DNA from: Hevea brasiliensis
Lineage: Eukaryota > Streptophyta > Magnoliopsida > Malpighiales > Euphorbiaceae
Direction: 5' to 3'
Assembly (NCBI RefSeq): GCF_030052815.1
Contig: NC_079510.1
Location: forward strand, 8,379,375 to 8,443,374
Length of the DNA stretch: 64,000 nucleotides
The position numbers and the translations under genes are program-made. Positions 23,534-36,908 of this stretch are shown here, one piece after another. The notes beneath the pieces were generated by a model. That model saw nothing but the letters and a program-made list of their open reading frames with translations, did no database searches and was not told where the DNA came from. Each line of letters starts with the position of its first letter. Position 1 is the first letter of the stretch.

Positions 23534-24763
23534 TAAATAATTTTTTAATTATTAAAATTTTAATTACAAATAAATTATAATTTTTAGGTAATTTACCTTA
23601 CTTTATTATAAAAGTCGATATTTTTTTAATGCATGAAACATACGTTTTTTTTTACTATGAATTTATTATTTTAATTAATTTTTTTATAAAATTTTATTTA
23701 AATTTCAATAAAAAATTTAATTAATAAATGAAAATTTAATATAAATAAAATTAAGAATATTAAATTTATATAAGCTTTAAAATTAATTTATGTAATAAGA
23801 GATAATATATTTGTAAATAACATAAAAAAATTAAGGATATTTTTGTCCTACAAAAGTTTATCCCTTACTATAGAATAATTTAATAGATATGTTGTATATA
23901 TGATTTTTTTTTTCTCCTAAATGTTTTATATATGATGAGGAACGTGCCAGTTAAAGTTTATATATTTATGTATGAAAAAGAATGACCAAAGTTGATGCTC
24001 TGCTCAAATTGTTACAAGCTATTTTTCCTTTATAAGGTCCAAGGTTCAAATCTCCTACTATCCAAGTCTCATATTTAATTTTTAGTAAGCTAATCAAATT
24101 GGCAAAATCTCATCGGATTGAACGGTTCATCGGTTAGTTAGAATATTTGAATGATTTGACTAGTCAATCCAGTTCGGTTCTGATAACAACAATAATACTA
24201 ATATAGTAATATTATCATAGAGCCTATGGTTTTGATTTTGATTTGAAGTCTACCTAAAAATTGAAATTGAATTCAAGTTGTAGTTTGCTTTTAGTTTGCT
24301 TCATTGATATTTTGGTTTCGGTTTAGTTAAATTCTCTATATTTCAATATTGATTCTTTAAACAAAGTTATTTCATTGTTTTCATGAAAAAGTTATGCTTA
24401 AATTGTTATTTAAATTTTGAAGTCGATTGCTAATATATATTATATCAAGTATTAAAAAATATATATATTATATCATATAATATAATTTTAATTTTTTTAA
24501 TTTTATAATATTTATTATAAGTACATCAATATTTTAGGATTAAATATATTATAGAATATAATCATAAATAAATCTTATAATTATCTTTTAATTATATAAT
24601 TTTTAATTCTAAGATACATATATAATTAAGGATTAAACTTATTATGTAACATAGTAGTGCATATATAATTAAGAATTAAGGGGTGATTTAATGTATTTAT
24701 AACTAAAATTATTAAGAAAATATAGATAAATGAAAAATAATATTATGTAATTTATAGTTCATA

Positions 24764-24768
<5 letters not shown>

Positions 24769-24799
<31 letters not shown>
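24769..24799. repeat. (AT)n microsatellite
   Basis: About 31 bp of AT dinucleotides in the middle of the dispersed repeat shared with the beginning of the window. Confidence 0.95.
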
Positions 24800-24803
<4 letters not shown>

Positions 24804-25234
24804 TTTTATTTGTATATAAATATATAATTATGTTGAAAGTATATAATATATGAAAAAAATATATAAAATTAGTTCTTAATTTTAGTTTTAATTTTATATG
24901 AATCTAATATAGTTTCAGTTCAATTCTTAGTGAAAAATCAAAACTAAACCAAAATAATAAAATAAGTCTGTCTTCAATTTAGTTCGGAGCCAAGAACCAT
25001 ACACATATCTAACCATGTCACTTGGTCAGCTCCTTAAGCTCTTGCATTTTGGAAGGGAATGTGGCAATGATAGCCATATAACACATAAACATGTTATACA
25101 TAAATAATAATGATGCATAGTCCTAAAGACATGCCATCATTTTCTATTATGCATGTTACATTTTATGTTTATCAAGTTTTCCTATATGTCATATTATTAA
25201 GTCAATTTACATTCTTTGCTATGTTTATATGAGA

Positions 25235-25262
25235 AATAAAATAAAATAAAATAAAATAAAAT
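25235..25262. repeat. (AAAAT)n microsatellite
   Basis: Five or more consecutive copies of the pentamer AAAAT. Confidence 0.95.
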
Positions 25263-25960
25263 TATCAAACTTAAAATTAAAGAAAGTGATAAGAGGAAAA
25301 AAAATTAAATCCCAAAATAATTAAATATAGGCCTTGAAAAGAAAATAAAAATAACTTTATCCTATTGCAAGACTTTCATGCCCAAAAACCCTATGCATGA
25401 TTCCTCGAAACTCTATGATGAGCGTTGAATAGTCCTGGGGTCGTCTATGCGTAAGTTAATTCAATTATGATTTTTTTTTCGGCTTCCTTACTTGTTTGGT
25501 GTGTGCTTTGCCTTCGTTTTAAGAAATTTAGACTTACCATATTTTTTTATAAAGATTAACTATTTAATTATTAAAGTAAAATAAATTAAAATATGAAAAT
25601 AAATCAATTACAAACTAAGGAAAGAAATCAAACTAAACCCTAAGGGTGCTACAATTCGGCCCAGGGCAAAACCCTAGCATTATCCAATTTAGCCACCATG
25701 CACGACCTTAGCCTTATTTAATTTAGCCACCACACACGTGCGTGCACACACACACACAAACATATTGAATATAAAAATATACAATAAGTATTACAAAATT
25801 AGACTTTTGATTATTATATTATTTCATAATATAAATTATATTATTTAAAAAATATCACCGTATATCAAAGTATTATATCAAATCTTTACATCTAAACATC
25901 AAAAAAATAAGTATGAACTCCAAATAGTTAGATTATATGGCATAATAACATAATATTAAA

Positions 25961-25962
<2 letters not shown>

Positions 25963-26010
<48 letters not shown>
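25963..26010. repeat. (TAA)n microsatellite
   Basis: About 48 bp of uninterrupted TAA repeats, about 105 bp outside the left end of the CACTA element. Confidence 0.97.
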
Positions 26011-26115
26011 CGCTAAAATTTAATTGATATGAAAAATTAAAAATTAATAAAATAATAAAGTAAATATATTGTTTAAAAATAAATGTATATTTAAGTTGAT
26101 CAATCAAAATCTAGA

Positions 26116-26510
26116 CACCACAAAAAAATAGACCATCTGCGTCGGAAAAATCCGTCGCAGATGGGCTAGTTTTCGTCGCAAAAAATTTTTACGACTGATT
26201 TACGACAGATACGTTTTCGTCGCTAAAACACTCGTCAGAAAATTTAGCGACCAAAATTCTATCCGTCGCTAAATATTATCGACGGAATTAGCGACGAAAT
26301 ATGTCGTCACTAATATAAATGAAACCGAATTGATTTTCAGTTACTAGTGTCGTCAGAAAAATGCCGTCGCTAATCCGTCACAAATCTGTGTCTAATTTTA
26401 TCACTAAATCCGTCGTTAAAGTTATATGGTCTGTCGATAATGCATAAATAATTTTTAAAATTTTAAATAATTTTAAAATTCCGTCGCTAATTCGTCATAA
26501 ATCTGTCAAA
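26116..26510. repeat. Left terminus and subterminal repeats of the CACTA element
   Basis: After the terminal CACCACAAAAAAA there are more than ten copies, in both orientations, of motifs such as CCGTCGC, GTCGCTAA and TTAGCGAC. A hairpin (about 26134-26165) pairs CCATCTGCGTCGG with CCGTCGCAGATGG, with one mismatch. Confidence 0.88.
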
Positions 26511-28006
26511 AAAAATATTATTTATTATTAAATTCATTATTTTTTAATTATTTTGTTATTCCTATAGAATAAATTAATAAAAAATCCATAAATAAATACA
26601 ATATATTAATTATGATTTTCCTAATTAGCATAATTAAAATGCATATATTCATAAAGTTGTAAAATAATCCATACAAAGTAGTTAAATTAATAAAATGCAA
26701 GTTAAAATACAATCATATTCAGAAAAAATACTATTAATATTCCACACGTAATAATATCTTTAAACAGAAACATAAATAGCATAGTCAATTATCTAGATTA
26801 TGCTATGGATTTGTAGAGTCTGAAGTGGTTGGATGTGAAGATGTTGCAAACTGAGTACCACCTGTGGTCTTTAACTCCTTTCGCACCTGATCAAGTATTT
26901 CAGCCATCATCTCTGCCCTCATTCGTGATGCTTTTTCATCTATAAGTTGTTAAATTTCCTTTTGTGACATCGCAGGCTAAGAAGATGACCCAGGATAAGC
27001 AGATGTGCATGATTGAGAGGTAGATGATCCACTTGTTTGAGATTTTGTAGAAGACCCAATACCATACACCCTTCCTTTATTAAACCCTCCAGATACTTCT
27101 ATCCACTTATCCATATCAAATATTGGTGGGGATTCAGAATTAGAACCATATTTCTCCACAATTGCACTTGCATAATCTTCCTAAACAAATGAAATACAGT
27201 AATATCTTATTAAATGAATAACCAACACACATAACCTTACATTATAATCTAATACAACTTAATGACAATGAAATTAAATTAGAAAAATATTGTGGTAAAA
27301 TTAATATTTTCAAAGAAACTTACATCGACCCATTGTGATTTGCCATCAATGAATACACCATCAGCACCCTTTTTGGTGTGAGTTGCTCGAAATACTTCAA
27401 TCTTATTTGGTGGCCTACCTAACTTCTTTTTCTACAAAATAAAAATTATCGTATTGTGTAATCAACAAAATACACACTAAATAATTTTACAACCAACAAA
27501 ATGCATAACAATAAATAAAAAATAACTTAAATTAAAAAATTATACCAATCGATCCTCATGAATCTCAATTTTGATTGAACCACAAGCATGTTTTGTAATT
27601 GACCCATCTTTTACTGTCATTCTATTAATCTTAGCAGATTGTGACTTCTTTCGCCACTCTGGAGAACTCCAATAAGCAACAAGCTCATTCCACACCTCTG
27701 CTTTCATCCAGTTTGGTCCTAGATTGTGCAAATAAGCAATATCACTTTTCTTGTGCTTCACCAACATTTCATTCCTAGCTCTGTTAAGAATATCACGAAA
27801 TCTATCCTTCCCAAGCTTATCCCAAGCAAGACGCACATTCTGCTCTTCAGTTTCATCCCACATGTAATGACCCTAAAAATTTCATAGTCAGATGTTATAA
27901 ATAAATATGACAATTTATATTTTAATCATCCAATACATAAGTCATGTCAAACTAGATGAATACCCTAAAATACCAAGTATTATCCATTAAAATCCGACAG
28001 CATTTC

Positions 28007-28838
28007 AGCTGTTTTTCAAACATCTAACAACAAAAAGACACAATCTGTTGAAAAGCCACTTCCATAATAATCATCAACATCCATTAATTCACAACCTTCC
28101 CACCATATAAATTCAACATATTCAATTGAATTAATTTCAATATAAATAGGTAATTTGTATCTCACTTAGCTCATCCTTCATCTTATTGGGTATTTCTGCC
28201 CAAGATAAGTCATGCCAAACTAAATGAATACCCTAAAATAATAAGTATTTTCCATTAAAATTCGGTAACATTTCAGCTGTTTTTCAAACTTCTAAAAATA
28301 AAAAGGCACAACCTGTTGAAAAGCCACTTCTATAATAATCATCAACATCCATTAATCGCAACCTTCCCACCATATAAATTCAACATATTCAATTGAATTA
28401 CTTTCAATATAAATAGGTAATTTGTATCTCACTTGAAAATTTTCAAATAGCTCATCCTTCATCTTATTGGGTATTTCTGCCCAAGATAAGTCATGCCAAA
28501 CTAAATGAATACCCTAAAATTCCAAGTATTTTCCATTAAAATTAGAAGATTTCAAATTGCTTTTTCAAACATCTAACAACAAAAAGACACAACCTGTTGA
28601 AAAGCCACTTCTATAATAATCATCAATATCCATTAATTCACAATCTTCCCACCATATAAATTCAACATATTCAATTGAATTAATTTCAATATAAATAGGT
28701 AATTTGTATCTCACTTTAAATTTTCCAAATAGCTCATCCTTCATCTTGTTGGGTATTTCTGCCCAAGTTTTCCATGGAGCTGTAAAGTGCATCTTAATGT
28801 CATTGGTTATTGAGCGAGAGATAGATATATCCAAGAAG
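28007..28838 (-). repeat. Tandem triplication of one exon and its flanking intron in the CACTA gene
   Basis: Three copies about 270-285 bp apart start near 28007, 28274 and 28555. Each has the same order of blocks: a TCAAAC(A/T)TCTAA segment, a CTGTTGAAAAGCCACTT segment and an AATTCAACATATTCAATTGA segment. Only the rightmost copy (28594-28838) still has an open frame and an upstream splice acceptor. The other two end where the unit is cut at TTTCTGCCCAAGATAAG. Confidence 0.85.
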
Positions 28839-29039
28839 CTGCACCATTAATAACATTTAAAGTAAAAAAACTTCACTTAATAAGAAATTTTTTTTGGTAG
28901 AAGTTTTGTTTAATTTATCTCAACCGTCTTAAATATTGTTACTTACACAAGGCCCCTTAATCTTATCATTTGTCGATTTGTTGGGTTTACTGGTGTTGGC
29001 TGCCCTAAATTCGGACCTCTAGTTCGAACTGATGATGAT

Positions 29040-32000
29040 TGTAACACCCCTCACCCGACTACAGTGTAGCCGAGCAAAGTGTGCTACATTCGGTGCCGGA
29101 GCACCCTATCTTATCTTACTTTATTCCTTTCATAATTTGATCTCATTATATTTTAATATTAATTATTTTTCGACGGAGAAACCAGCGGAGTTTCCCCTAT
29201 TTTATTACCAGTTGACGTATTTTACTATTTACCTGTTTGAAAATTTCAATAATATTTTACAAATAAAATCTCATCAAATATTTTCATAACCATCTCGTTT
29301 ATATATCTCAATTTCATATTCATTTCCATGCATTATCTATATATTTCAAATCTGTCTTCGAATCCATACAATCTCATTCATGCTCAAATCACATAAGTAA
29401 AATTTTCAAATTTCTTTAATTTACATAATTTCATAATTTACATGATATATAAATTAATTACATATGAAAAAGCTAATTTATTAAATTACATTACATTTCT
29501 ATTAATTACCTGCTCATAATCTACATTATAATACAATATCTAGCATTTTATACTAAATACAAAATATGATCTATATGGGCCCTATCTACATGCATTGCTG
29601 AGGAGGTGACAACCTTGAATACTCCAGCCACTTCTGCAGATCTGGACTCCAAAAATCTTAGTCAAAGTACCTGCGCGAGGAAACAAATCCATCGCGCTAA
29701 GCATTGCTGCTTAGTGGTGCAATAATAGAACAAGAAAATAAAATATACAAATAAAGAAAGAACGAAGCATAATTTGAATATTTAAGAATCAATTTAATTC
29801 AATACAATGTGTCTAATATTAATTATCTTTTGTTCTCATTTGTTTCGCTTTGGAAGCGTTTAATTCCGAAATTCACAGTGATAATGTACAACATACAGAA
29901 TTAATAAAAATACTCAGTTTATATTTATATGGCAATAGAAGGTACATTTAAAATATTTAGTTAAGTTATACCTATTTTTGCAACTCTTTTATCATTTTAC
30001 TTAACAATTTTTATGTGGTTTGGATCATTTCATAATTGTAACTAATTCTTTTGAAGTCTTATTAACTCATTTGTTTGATTTCTAATATTTTTAATTACTA
30101 ATAGTCTTAATTTATTTCAATAAATTACACTGCCCAATTAACCTACGACAGGCTGACTAAACTGGATAACGGGTCGTTGGCACTGGACACCGCGGTGCCT
30201 CGGGCCGTCATACCATGGGACGCAGAACGTCAACCATGTATGCAGTCAGTATGGCTAAAAAGCCATGATATCACATAATCGGGCATAAAAGCCATGCATA
30301 CGGGCATAAAAGCCATGAATACGGGCATAAAAGCCATGAATACGGGCATAAAGCCTTTCGCAGTACTGCTAAAACAATACCCTATTGACATGCCAAACTA
30401 TCCAATCCGACACACATGTCTAGGCAATACAAGGGCACATAATATCATTAAATGTTCATAAGTTTTATTATTTCATTTTATGTTCCAATTATCGTTCATA
30501 GTATTTTAATTTTATTTATAGTAGAAGCATAAATCTTCAAATCTCATTTTTATATAATTTATGCATTCATCATACCATTCACGTTAATTGCAATTTACAT
30601 CAATCGATTTTCATGTACCATTTGTACATCGAAATATTTCCATTTCTCTCATGATGAGAGCAATTAACCCATTTACACATCCATGTGATTCATCTAATCG
30701 TTACAATATTTATATGAATTAGTATTCACATTATTACCTCTCATGTACCAATTTTTGTACAAGGTATTATAATCCTATTTGAAACAAAGACTTAAATCCT
30801 AATGATAACTTTATCTCATTTATACTCTAAACAATCCATTTGTGTTAATTACATTTTATATTTCAAGTTGTATTACTTATGTAATATGTGTCATTTTGTT
30901 TACTATTCACCTTACTAGTCAATCAAAATGTTGACTTTTTCATACACAATAAATTTATTGAACCTAAGTTCTCAAAGATACCACATTTTGCATTTAAAAC
31001 TTGTTGGAATTGAGCACCCATACCATTTCTAAACTTAAAACCAAGAGGGCAGAATTTTCAGTTTTTGAAGCCTAACTTTACTGTTCCATTGGGCACTGTT
31101 GCAGTGGGAATTTGAAGAAATGGCAAACATGAAAGTTGTTCCTTATTTTGTCTAGTGGAATTTCCTTTTTTGAATCACTCCATTTGGAGTTTTGTAGCTC
31201 TAGATATGGTCCAAAAACCACAACTGGCCGGATTTCCATTCTGCAGAAATTACCATATCTACAGTAACATGAACAGTGAATGCCACTGCCATTTGGGTTA
31301 GGTTCTTGTCATAATTTGGGGTAGGTTTCTTCATGAAATTTGTTTTTCTATGTCTTAACTTGTTGCTGTAAAAATTTCAGGTCAATTAACCATATCTACA
31401 GTGAGTTATGGGTTCATTTGGTCATTTCTGCAGGTGCTGTTGCAGGGTATCCGGATTGGGGCCAACTTTTGGTCCTCTTGCTTTGGTCTTTTGGGCATGG
31501 TTTCTTCAGAAAAAATGTGCCATTATAAGCCTAGTTTCATGTCCAATTGGCCAAACACCAATTGGACCTACACAGCCAAAGTTATGGCTGTCTAAGTGGA
31601 CTGAAATTTCAGTCACCCTGCTGCTGTCTTTAGGCAGCCTTCCATTTCAATTTTGCCATGCATTAACTCACTTCAAATTATGATTAACTTGCCTTAAATG
31701 GTCACTAATTGACCACTAGAATGTCCATTAATCAATTCAAATGCCAAGTCCAATTTTCACTTCTCAAAACCCTAGTTTCCATTACAATTTACCCATACAC
31801 CTTAGTTAGCACACTAGTTCATTATCCATGCATATATATACCTTAAACATCATTTCTAGCCCACTCTAAGTCCATCAAACAATCAAAATCATTCCTTCCT
31901 TAGGGCTGCCGAATTCTATGGTGGACATATACATGAGTTTCCATTCATTTAATTCACAAAACCTTACTCACTTTAAGTCTTTAACATGGATTAAAAGAGA

Positions 32001-32878
32001 TTTAAGTATAAATAGGCACTAACCTTGAATAGGGCAGAATTTCAAACTACCCAAACTCCTTCTTTCTTCTTCTTTTGGCTGCCTAGAGGTTACTCAAGTT
32101 GCTAGGTTAATTTTTTGTGAAGCTAGGTTATGATTTTGTTGGGTAGAAATGGGTGAATCAAGCTTTGAAAAGCTTGAATATACTTAGCTATGGAAGAAGA
32201 GGTTCACGTCCAAATGAAGAAGAAGAACCAGAAAATTTGTTTCTTCATTTGTCATTTTTCTCTTTTTAAAGAGTCTTTATTGTGTTGTTGAATGGTGATT
32301 AGTGGAGGGCACTTAAATGACATCATGGTGATGTCATAATTAAGCCTTTAAGTCATTTTCTTTTTCTTTCTTTTCTATTCATTTTTAATTTAATTTTTAG
32401 CAATATTTATTCATATTTTAGATCATAATAATTATTTACTTAACTGGACAAGTCGGTCAAAAATCGTCTCTGAAGGCGAAATGACCAAAATGCCCTCCGT
32501 TTGGCTTAACGGGTCAAAATTGTCTGTACCGATTGAAAAATTTTTCTAAATATTTTCTTGGCATTCTAATGCCATAGGAACCTCAATGACCCTTCTCTGG
32601 AGTCCCAAAAATTATTTTATGAATTTTTCCCCGGGTCTAGGGCTCCTAGTTGCGAGAACCGCAACTTCCCTCTGGTTACCCATCGCTTGGGCACCGGCTC
32701 ATTTGACTTGATTGTATTTTATTTCTACAATTTTTACTAAATTTTTCTTATTAATATTTGAGTTAATTATGGTCCCTCACTTTAGTTTAAATATTTTTTC
32801 GGACGTTCTAGCTGTCCGGACCGACACCGGTCACCGGAATAGTAGACTGTGCGGAATTGCTACCGGGAGGATGTTACA
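29040..32878. mobile_element. Solo LTR (3.8 kb) of a chromovirus related to element B
   Basis: Begins TGTAACACCCC and ends GGATGTTACA, with a perfect 5-bp target duplication ATGAT (29035-29039 and 32879-32883). It shares blocks with the element B LTR: the start, the GGTATCCGGATTGGGGCCAA block, the ACTCCATTTGGAGT hairpin block, and the end with GACACCGGTCACCGGAA. No gag or pol lies inside it. It interrupts an exon of the CACTA second gene; removing it plus one duplication joins the reading frame exactly. The short ORFs inside are not genes. Confidence 0.93.
30280..30356. repeat. 21-bp tandem repeats in the solo LTR
   Basis: Three full copies and one partial copy of CGGGCATAAAAGCCATGAATA. Each unit contains the short dyad GGCATAAAAGCC, which resembles the ATGGCTAAAAGCCAT dyads in the element B LTRs. 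Confidence 0.9.
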
Positions 32879-33265
32879 ATGATGATGATGCTGCTACTTG
32901 CCCCCCTAACTGTAGTGGAGTAGGTGAAACTTGAGTATCCACTGGCAACTGTAGTGGCTCATATCCTATGCTTTGGTCTTCATTTTGTTCATCCCTCAAA
33001 GACTGCATGGGTTGAGACATTGTGTCTTGTCGACCCCGTCCTCTAACTTTAGATGATGATATTCTACGAGGCATCCTGTAAAGCACAATATCCATAAGTA
33101 CCAAAGAGCAAATAAATGCATATATATATAAGAATTTCATATGGATTACAAGCTATGCAAAAATAATAGCTTTACAATCACATATAATAATAAAACACAA
33201 AATTACACAACAACTTAAGCATGAAACAATGAAATTACCCTTTTTGTACTATACAATAATGAAAA

Positions 33266-36200
33266 TCAATCATCATCACTATCATCATCTTTATCATTTT
33301 CATTTTTGTCTTCGTCTTCATCTTCATCTTCCTCTTCGTCTTCCTCCTCCTCCTCCTCCTCTTCCTCCTCATCCTCTCTACTTGGTTGCACTAAATGTTG
33401 CAATTCACTTTCATCTAACTCTACTATATGATTTGAATCAAGTAGCAAGCATGTATCATCAAGTTCAGTAGTTGGTAAGATTTCTAAAGGTCGAGAGATA
33501 TCATCTTCTTGGTAAGCGACCTCATCAGAAATAAACCCGTTATCACTTATATCAACCACCTTATGAATGTTAAATGTGCTCCTAGCTTTGGTTTTGAATA
33601 CTGCACACCAATCACCCCTTGTTTTATTAATTGCAGGATAATTTGTGTAACACACTTGTTGAGCTTGATGGGCCAAAATAAATGGATCATTAGAGGCAAG
33701 CCTTGATTTGGGATGAATTTCTATAAGCCCATGCTGAGGATGGACTCTTATCCCTTTATTAGTGTCAAAACATTCACATTTGAAAAGAATTATATTGTTT
33801 CCTACTCCAAAATACTCCAACTGTAGTACCTCATTCAACAAACCATAATAATCACTTTCATATTCATTGTAACAACTTCCTTTCACCCAAACACCACTAT
33901 TCAATATTTTTCGATCTCTACCATAATCATGTGTATGAAATTTAAAACCATTCACAAAGTACCCCTTATATGATTGAACTGTACGTCCAGGGCCCTGAGC
34001 TATTTGGTAGATGCGCTCTTCAACTTCATTATTCTCTACATATTCTTTGAACCAATTTGCAAAGTCTTGTTCCCGCAATTGTTCCAATTGTTGGTCATTG
34101 ATATCTGGTATTATACCTCGTAAATGGTCATCAAACATCCTACACAATAATTTGATCACTTATATGTTGTATTTCATTAATTAAAAAGAGGACACATGTT
34201 AGTTAGGAATACTTACTCAATAAATGGTTCGATCTCTTGACAATTCAACAATACATAAATATGAGCAGCAGAATACTCCTCATTTGACATGATCCTTCTA
34301 TGCGGTATTCAACCAAAAGGTCGACCTGAATGAGTGAAAATTGAAATGTGCCCCATTGGTTCAATGTTTCCCCCATCATCATTTCTTGGAACTTTGTTTA
34401 ATCTTGTTGGGATTTGTGGCTCAAAGTAATGAGAACAAAAGGTTGATATTTCCTCAATAATGTATGCCTCGACAATTGAACCCTCAACAGAATCTTTATT
34501 TCGGACTTTTTTTCTTTAAGTCAAAAAGGAACCTATTATTAACAAATTTGATTGTTATTTCATCAAGAAATATATATGTGAAATAAATAAAAAAGGCATT
34601 TTTGCAATATTTACCGCTCGAATGGATACATCCAATGATATTGCACTGGTCCACCTACTTTGGCCTCATAAGCAATATGAATAGGCAAATGCTCCATTGA
34701 GTCAAAGAAACTCAGTGGGAATATCTTTTCTAACTTGCAAATTGTTTCAATAATGTTTTTTTCTAATATCTCAATATTGTCCACAAATAGTATAGTTGCA
34801 GTAATGTCCCTAAAAAAATGATTAAGCTCAGTTAATGCATCCCAAACTGCTTTAGGCAATATGTCACGAAATGCGATTGGGATCAATCTTTGCATCAATA
34901 TGTGGCAGTCATGACTTGTCAATCCAAAAAACTTACAGTCCTCCACACTTACAGCCCGTGCGATGTTGGAAGCATATCCATCAGGCAATCTCAAATCCTT
35001 TAGCCACTGACAAATTATTTGTTTTTGTTCTTTATTCAAAGTATAAGTGGCTTTAGGTTTGCATACTCTACCATTATATTGAACTAAGTGTAATTCAGGA
35101 TGCTTGCAATAAACTTTAAAATCCTCTCTTGCTTTAGAGTTGTCCTTAGTTTTCCCATTCACATCCATAACTGTGTAGAATACATTGTCAAACACATTCT
35201 TCTCTATATGCATCACATCTAAATTATGCCGAATTAAATTTGAATTCCAATATGGAAGCTCCCAAAATATACTCCTCTTGACCCAATTATGGTGTACACC
35301 AAATCCAGGTATTGTTTGCTTCCCACTAGTTGTCCCAAATACAATATCAGGTAGTGAATTTACCCGATTTTGTATAACATCACCAGACAAACGAGGAGGG
35401 GGTGGACTCCTTTCTATGACACCTTTTTTGAATTTATCTTTTTGTCTTCTGTATGGATGGTTGAGAGGAAGAAATTGGCGATGACAATCAAAGAATGATG
35501 CTTTCCCACCGTGTTGAAGAACAAAAGCTTTACTACCTTCCATGCAATACGGACAAGCCAATTTTCCATGTGTGCTCCATCCGGATAACATACCATATGC
35601 AGGAAAATCGCTTACTGTCCATAAAAGTGCTGCTTTCATATGAAAGTTCTGCTTAGTATGAATATCATGAGTCAAAACTCCTTCAGTCCATAACATTTTC
35701 AACTCATCAATCAAAGGCCTCAAGAACACATCCAAACTCTTGCCAGGGCTTTTAGGACCCGGAATCACCATATTCAAGAACATATAAGGTTTTTTCATGG
35801 CCATCCAAGGAGGTAAGTTATACACTGCAATTATTACTGGCCAACAAGAGTAAGGATTAGAACATTGCCCAAAGGGATTGAATCCATCAGTGCATAATCC
35901 AAGACGAACATTCCTAGGGTCAGATGCAAACAAAGGATAAGTGCGATCGAAGTGCTTCCATGCCTCACTATCAACAGGATGTGACATAGTCCCATCAGTA
36001 TGTTGGTTAAAAGCATGCCATACCATGTGTGCTACAGTTTTGGATGACATAAACAACCTTTGAAGCCTAGGAATCAAAGGCAAGTAACATAACACTTTAA
36101 ATGGTAGATTTTTTTGTCGAGCCGTACTTGATTTCCTTGGCTTATACTGAGGGTGACCGTAAGTTTTACATGATGTTCCATCACTGTTTTCTTTGTAATA

Positions 36201-36908
36201 TAGCATGCAATTTTTGACACAGACATCGATTTTTTGATAACCAAGCCCTAGAGTTGACATCATCTTTTTCGTGTTGTAGAAGTTGCTTGGCAAGAGATTA
36301 CCTTGTGGTAGCATGCTCTTTATTATTGATAATAAATTGTCAAAACAATTATGACTAATGTGGAAATTTGATATGCAATTTAATAGTTGAGATACAGCTG
36401 ATAAGTGTGTATAATTATTACAACCTTCCCATAAGGGAGCATCAGCATCATGTAACAAGCCATAGAAACTTGAAGCATTTGGATTTGGTTCCTCTTGTTC
36501 AAGGCCCATGAAACAATTTCTCACTCCAGCCATATCCTCATCAAAATTCATTGCTTCCATAACCATACTTCTATAATTATTTGTATCAGTTGGTTGAGTC
36601 ATATCATCAATTGAAGTACTAGAAGTTGGTAAAGAATTAAATTCAGATGTGAAACCTTCACCATGCGCATGCCACTGAGTATATGCCCCAACAAATCCAA
36701 ATTTATACAAGTGATAGGTGACATCAATTCTTTGTAGGTATTTCTTGTTCTTACATTTAGAACAAGGACAACGAATCTTGTCATTGGAGGCAAGATCTAC
36801 TTGTACATAGGCAAAATTTAAAACATACTCCACCCCAACCTCAAATTAAGGATTAAGGAAGCCATTGACATCTAATCGCTTATACATCCAACTACGATCT
36901 ACAGACAT
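33266..36908 (-). pseudogene. CACTA transposase, TNP2 type (Transposase_21), three exons, inactivated
   Basis: Exons 36908-34615, 34532-34217 and 34139-33266 have GT...AG introns and would encode about 1160 residues. The N-terminus has the transposase-associated zinc-like motif CPCSKCKNKKYL. The Transposase_21 core follows (SDPRNVRLGLCTDGFNPFG, WSTHGKLACPYC, HNLDVMHIEKNV). DUF4218 starts with the HLPIHIAYEAKVGG region at the end of exon 1, and exon 3 carries DUF4216 (YYGLLNEVLQLEYFG) and a long Glu/Asp tail. It would cut and join the CACTA ends. The coding sequence is dead: stop at codon 21 (36846-36848), one extra A in the run near 34505-34517 that shifts exon 2 (restoring phase 2 at its end needs exactly one base fewer), and a stop in exon 2 after GRPFG. 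An ATG at 36908 is the likely start. Confidence 0.93.
33340..33371. repeat. Coding CCT/CTT microsatellite
   Basis: A TCC/TCT trinucleotide tract on the plus strand encodes the poly-Glu part of the transposase acidic tail on the minus strand. Confidence 0.85.

Larger units (their letters stand above)
23539..26115. other. AT-rich intergenic DNA with microsatellites
   Basis: Contains a dispersed repeat related to 415-1020 (about 24230-25010), a CA run near 25748, and AAAAT and TAA microsatellites. A GGTTCAAATCTCC motif near 24050 resembles a tRNA T-arm but has no surrounding cloverleaf. No gene was recognised. Confidence 0.5.
26803..33074 (-). pseudogene. CACTA second gene, Transposase_24 type, split by a solo LTR
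   Basis: Minus-strand exons: 33074-32879 plus 29039-28947 (one exon, split by the LTR), 28838-28594, 27872-27546, 27431-27324 and 27180-26803. The start MPRRISSSKVRGRGR lies in a basic, disordered N-terminus. The 27872-27546 exon (WDETEEQNVRLAWDKLGKDR, NWMKAEVWNELVAYW, KSQSAKINR) and the next one (LGRPPNKIEVFRATHTKK) form the Transposase_24 (PTTA/En/Spm) domain, an accessory DNA-binding protein. The last exon (SPPIFDMDKWIEVSGG, then a Ser-rich tail and an acidic helix) is typical too. Two in-frame stops interrupt the last exon. The junction of the 28594 and 27872 exons as drawn is out of phase by one base, so a site or exon is misplaced or lost. Confidence 0.82.

Noticed and set aside
24040..24065. 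tRNA gene (GGTTCAAATCTCC motif)
   Set aside because: No acceptor stem, D arm or anticodon arm can be drawn around it.
30280..30356. CRISPR-like array
   Set aside because: The units are contiguous 21-bp copies without spacers, inside a plant LTR.
31340..31683. Overlapping plus-strand ORFs in the solo LTR and their copies in the element B LTRs (42094-42481, 50041-50347)
   Set aside because: They are LTR sequence, open in two frames by chance and differing by frame between copies; no domain is visible.
33229..33471. Plus-strand His/Pro/Leu-rich ORF
   Set aside because: Antisense of the transposase acidic tail and its trinucleotide repeat.
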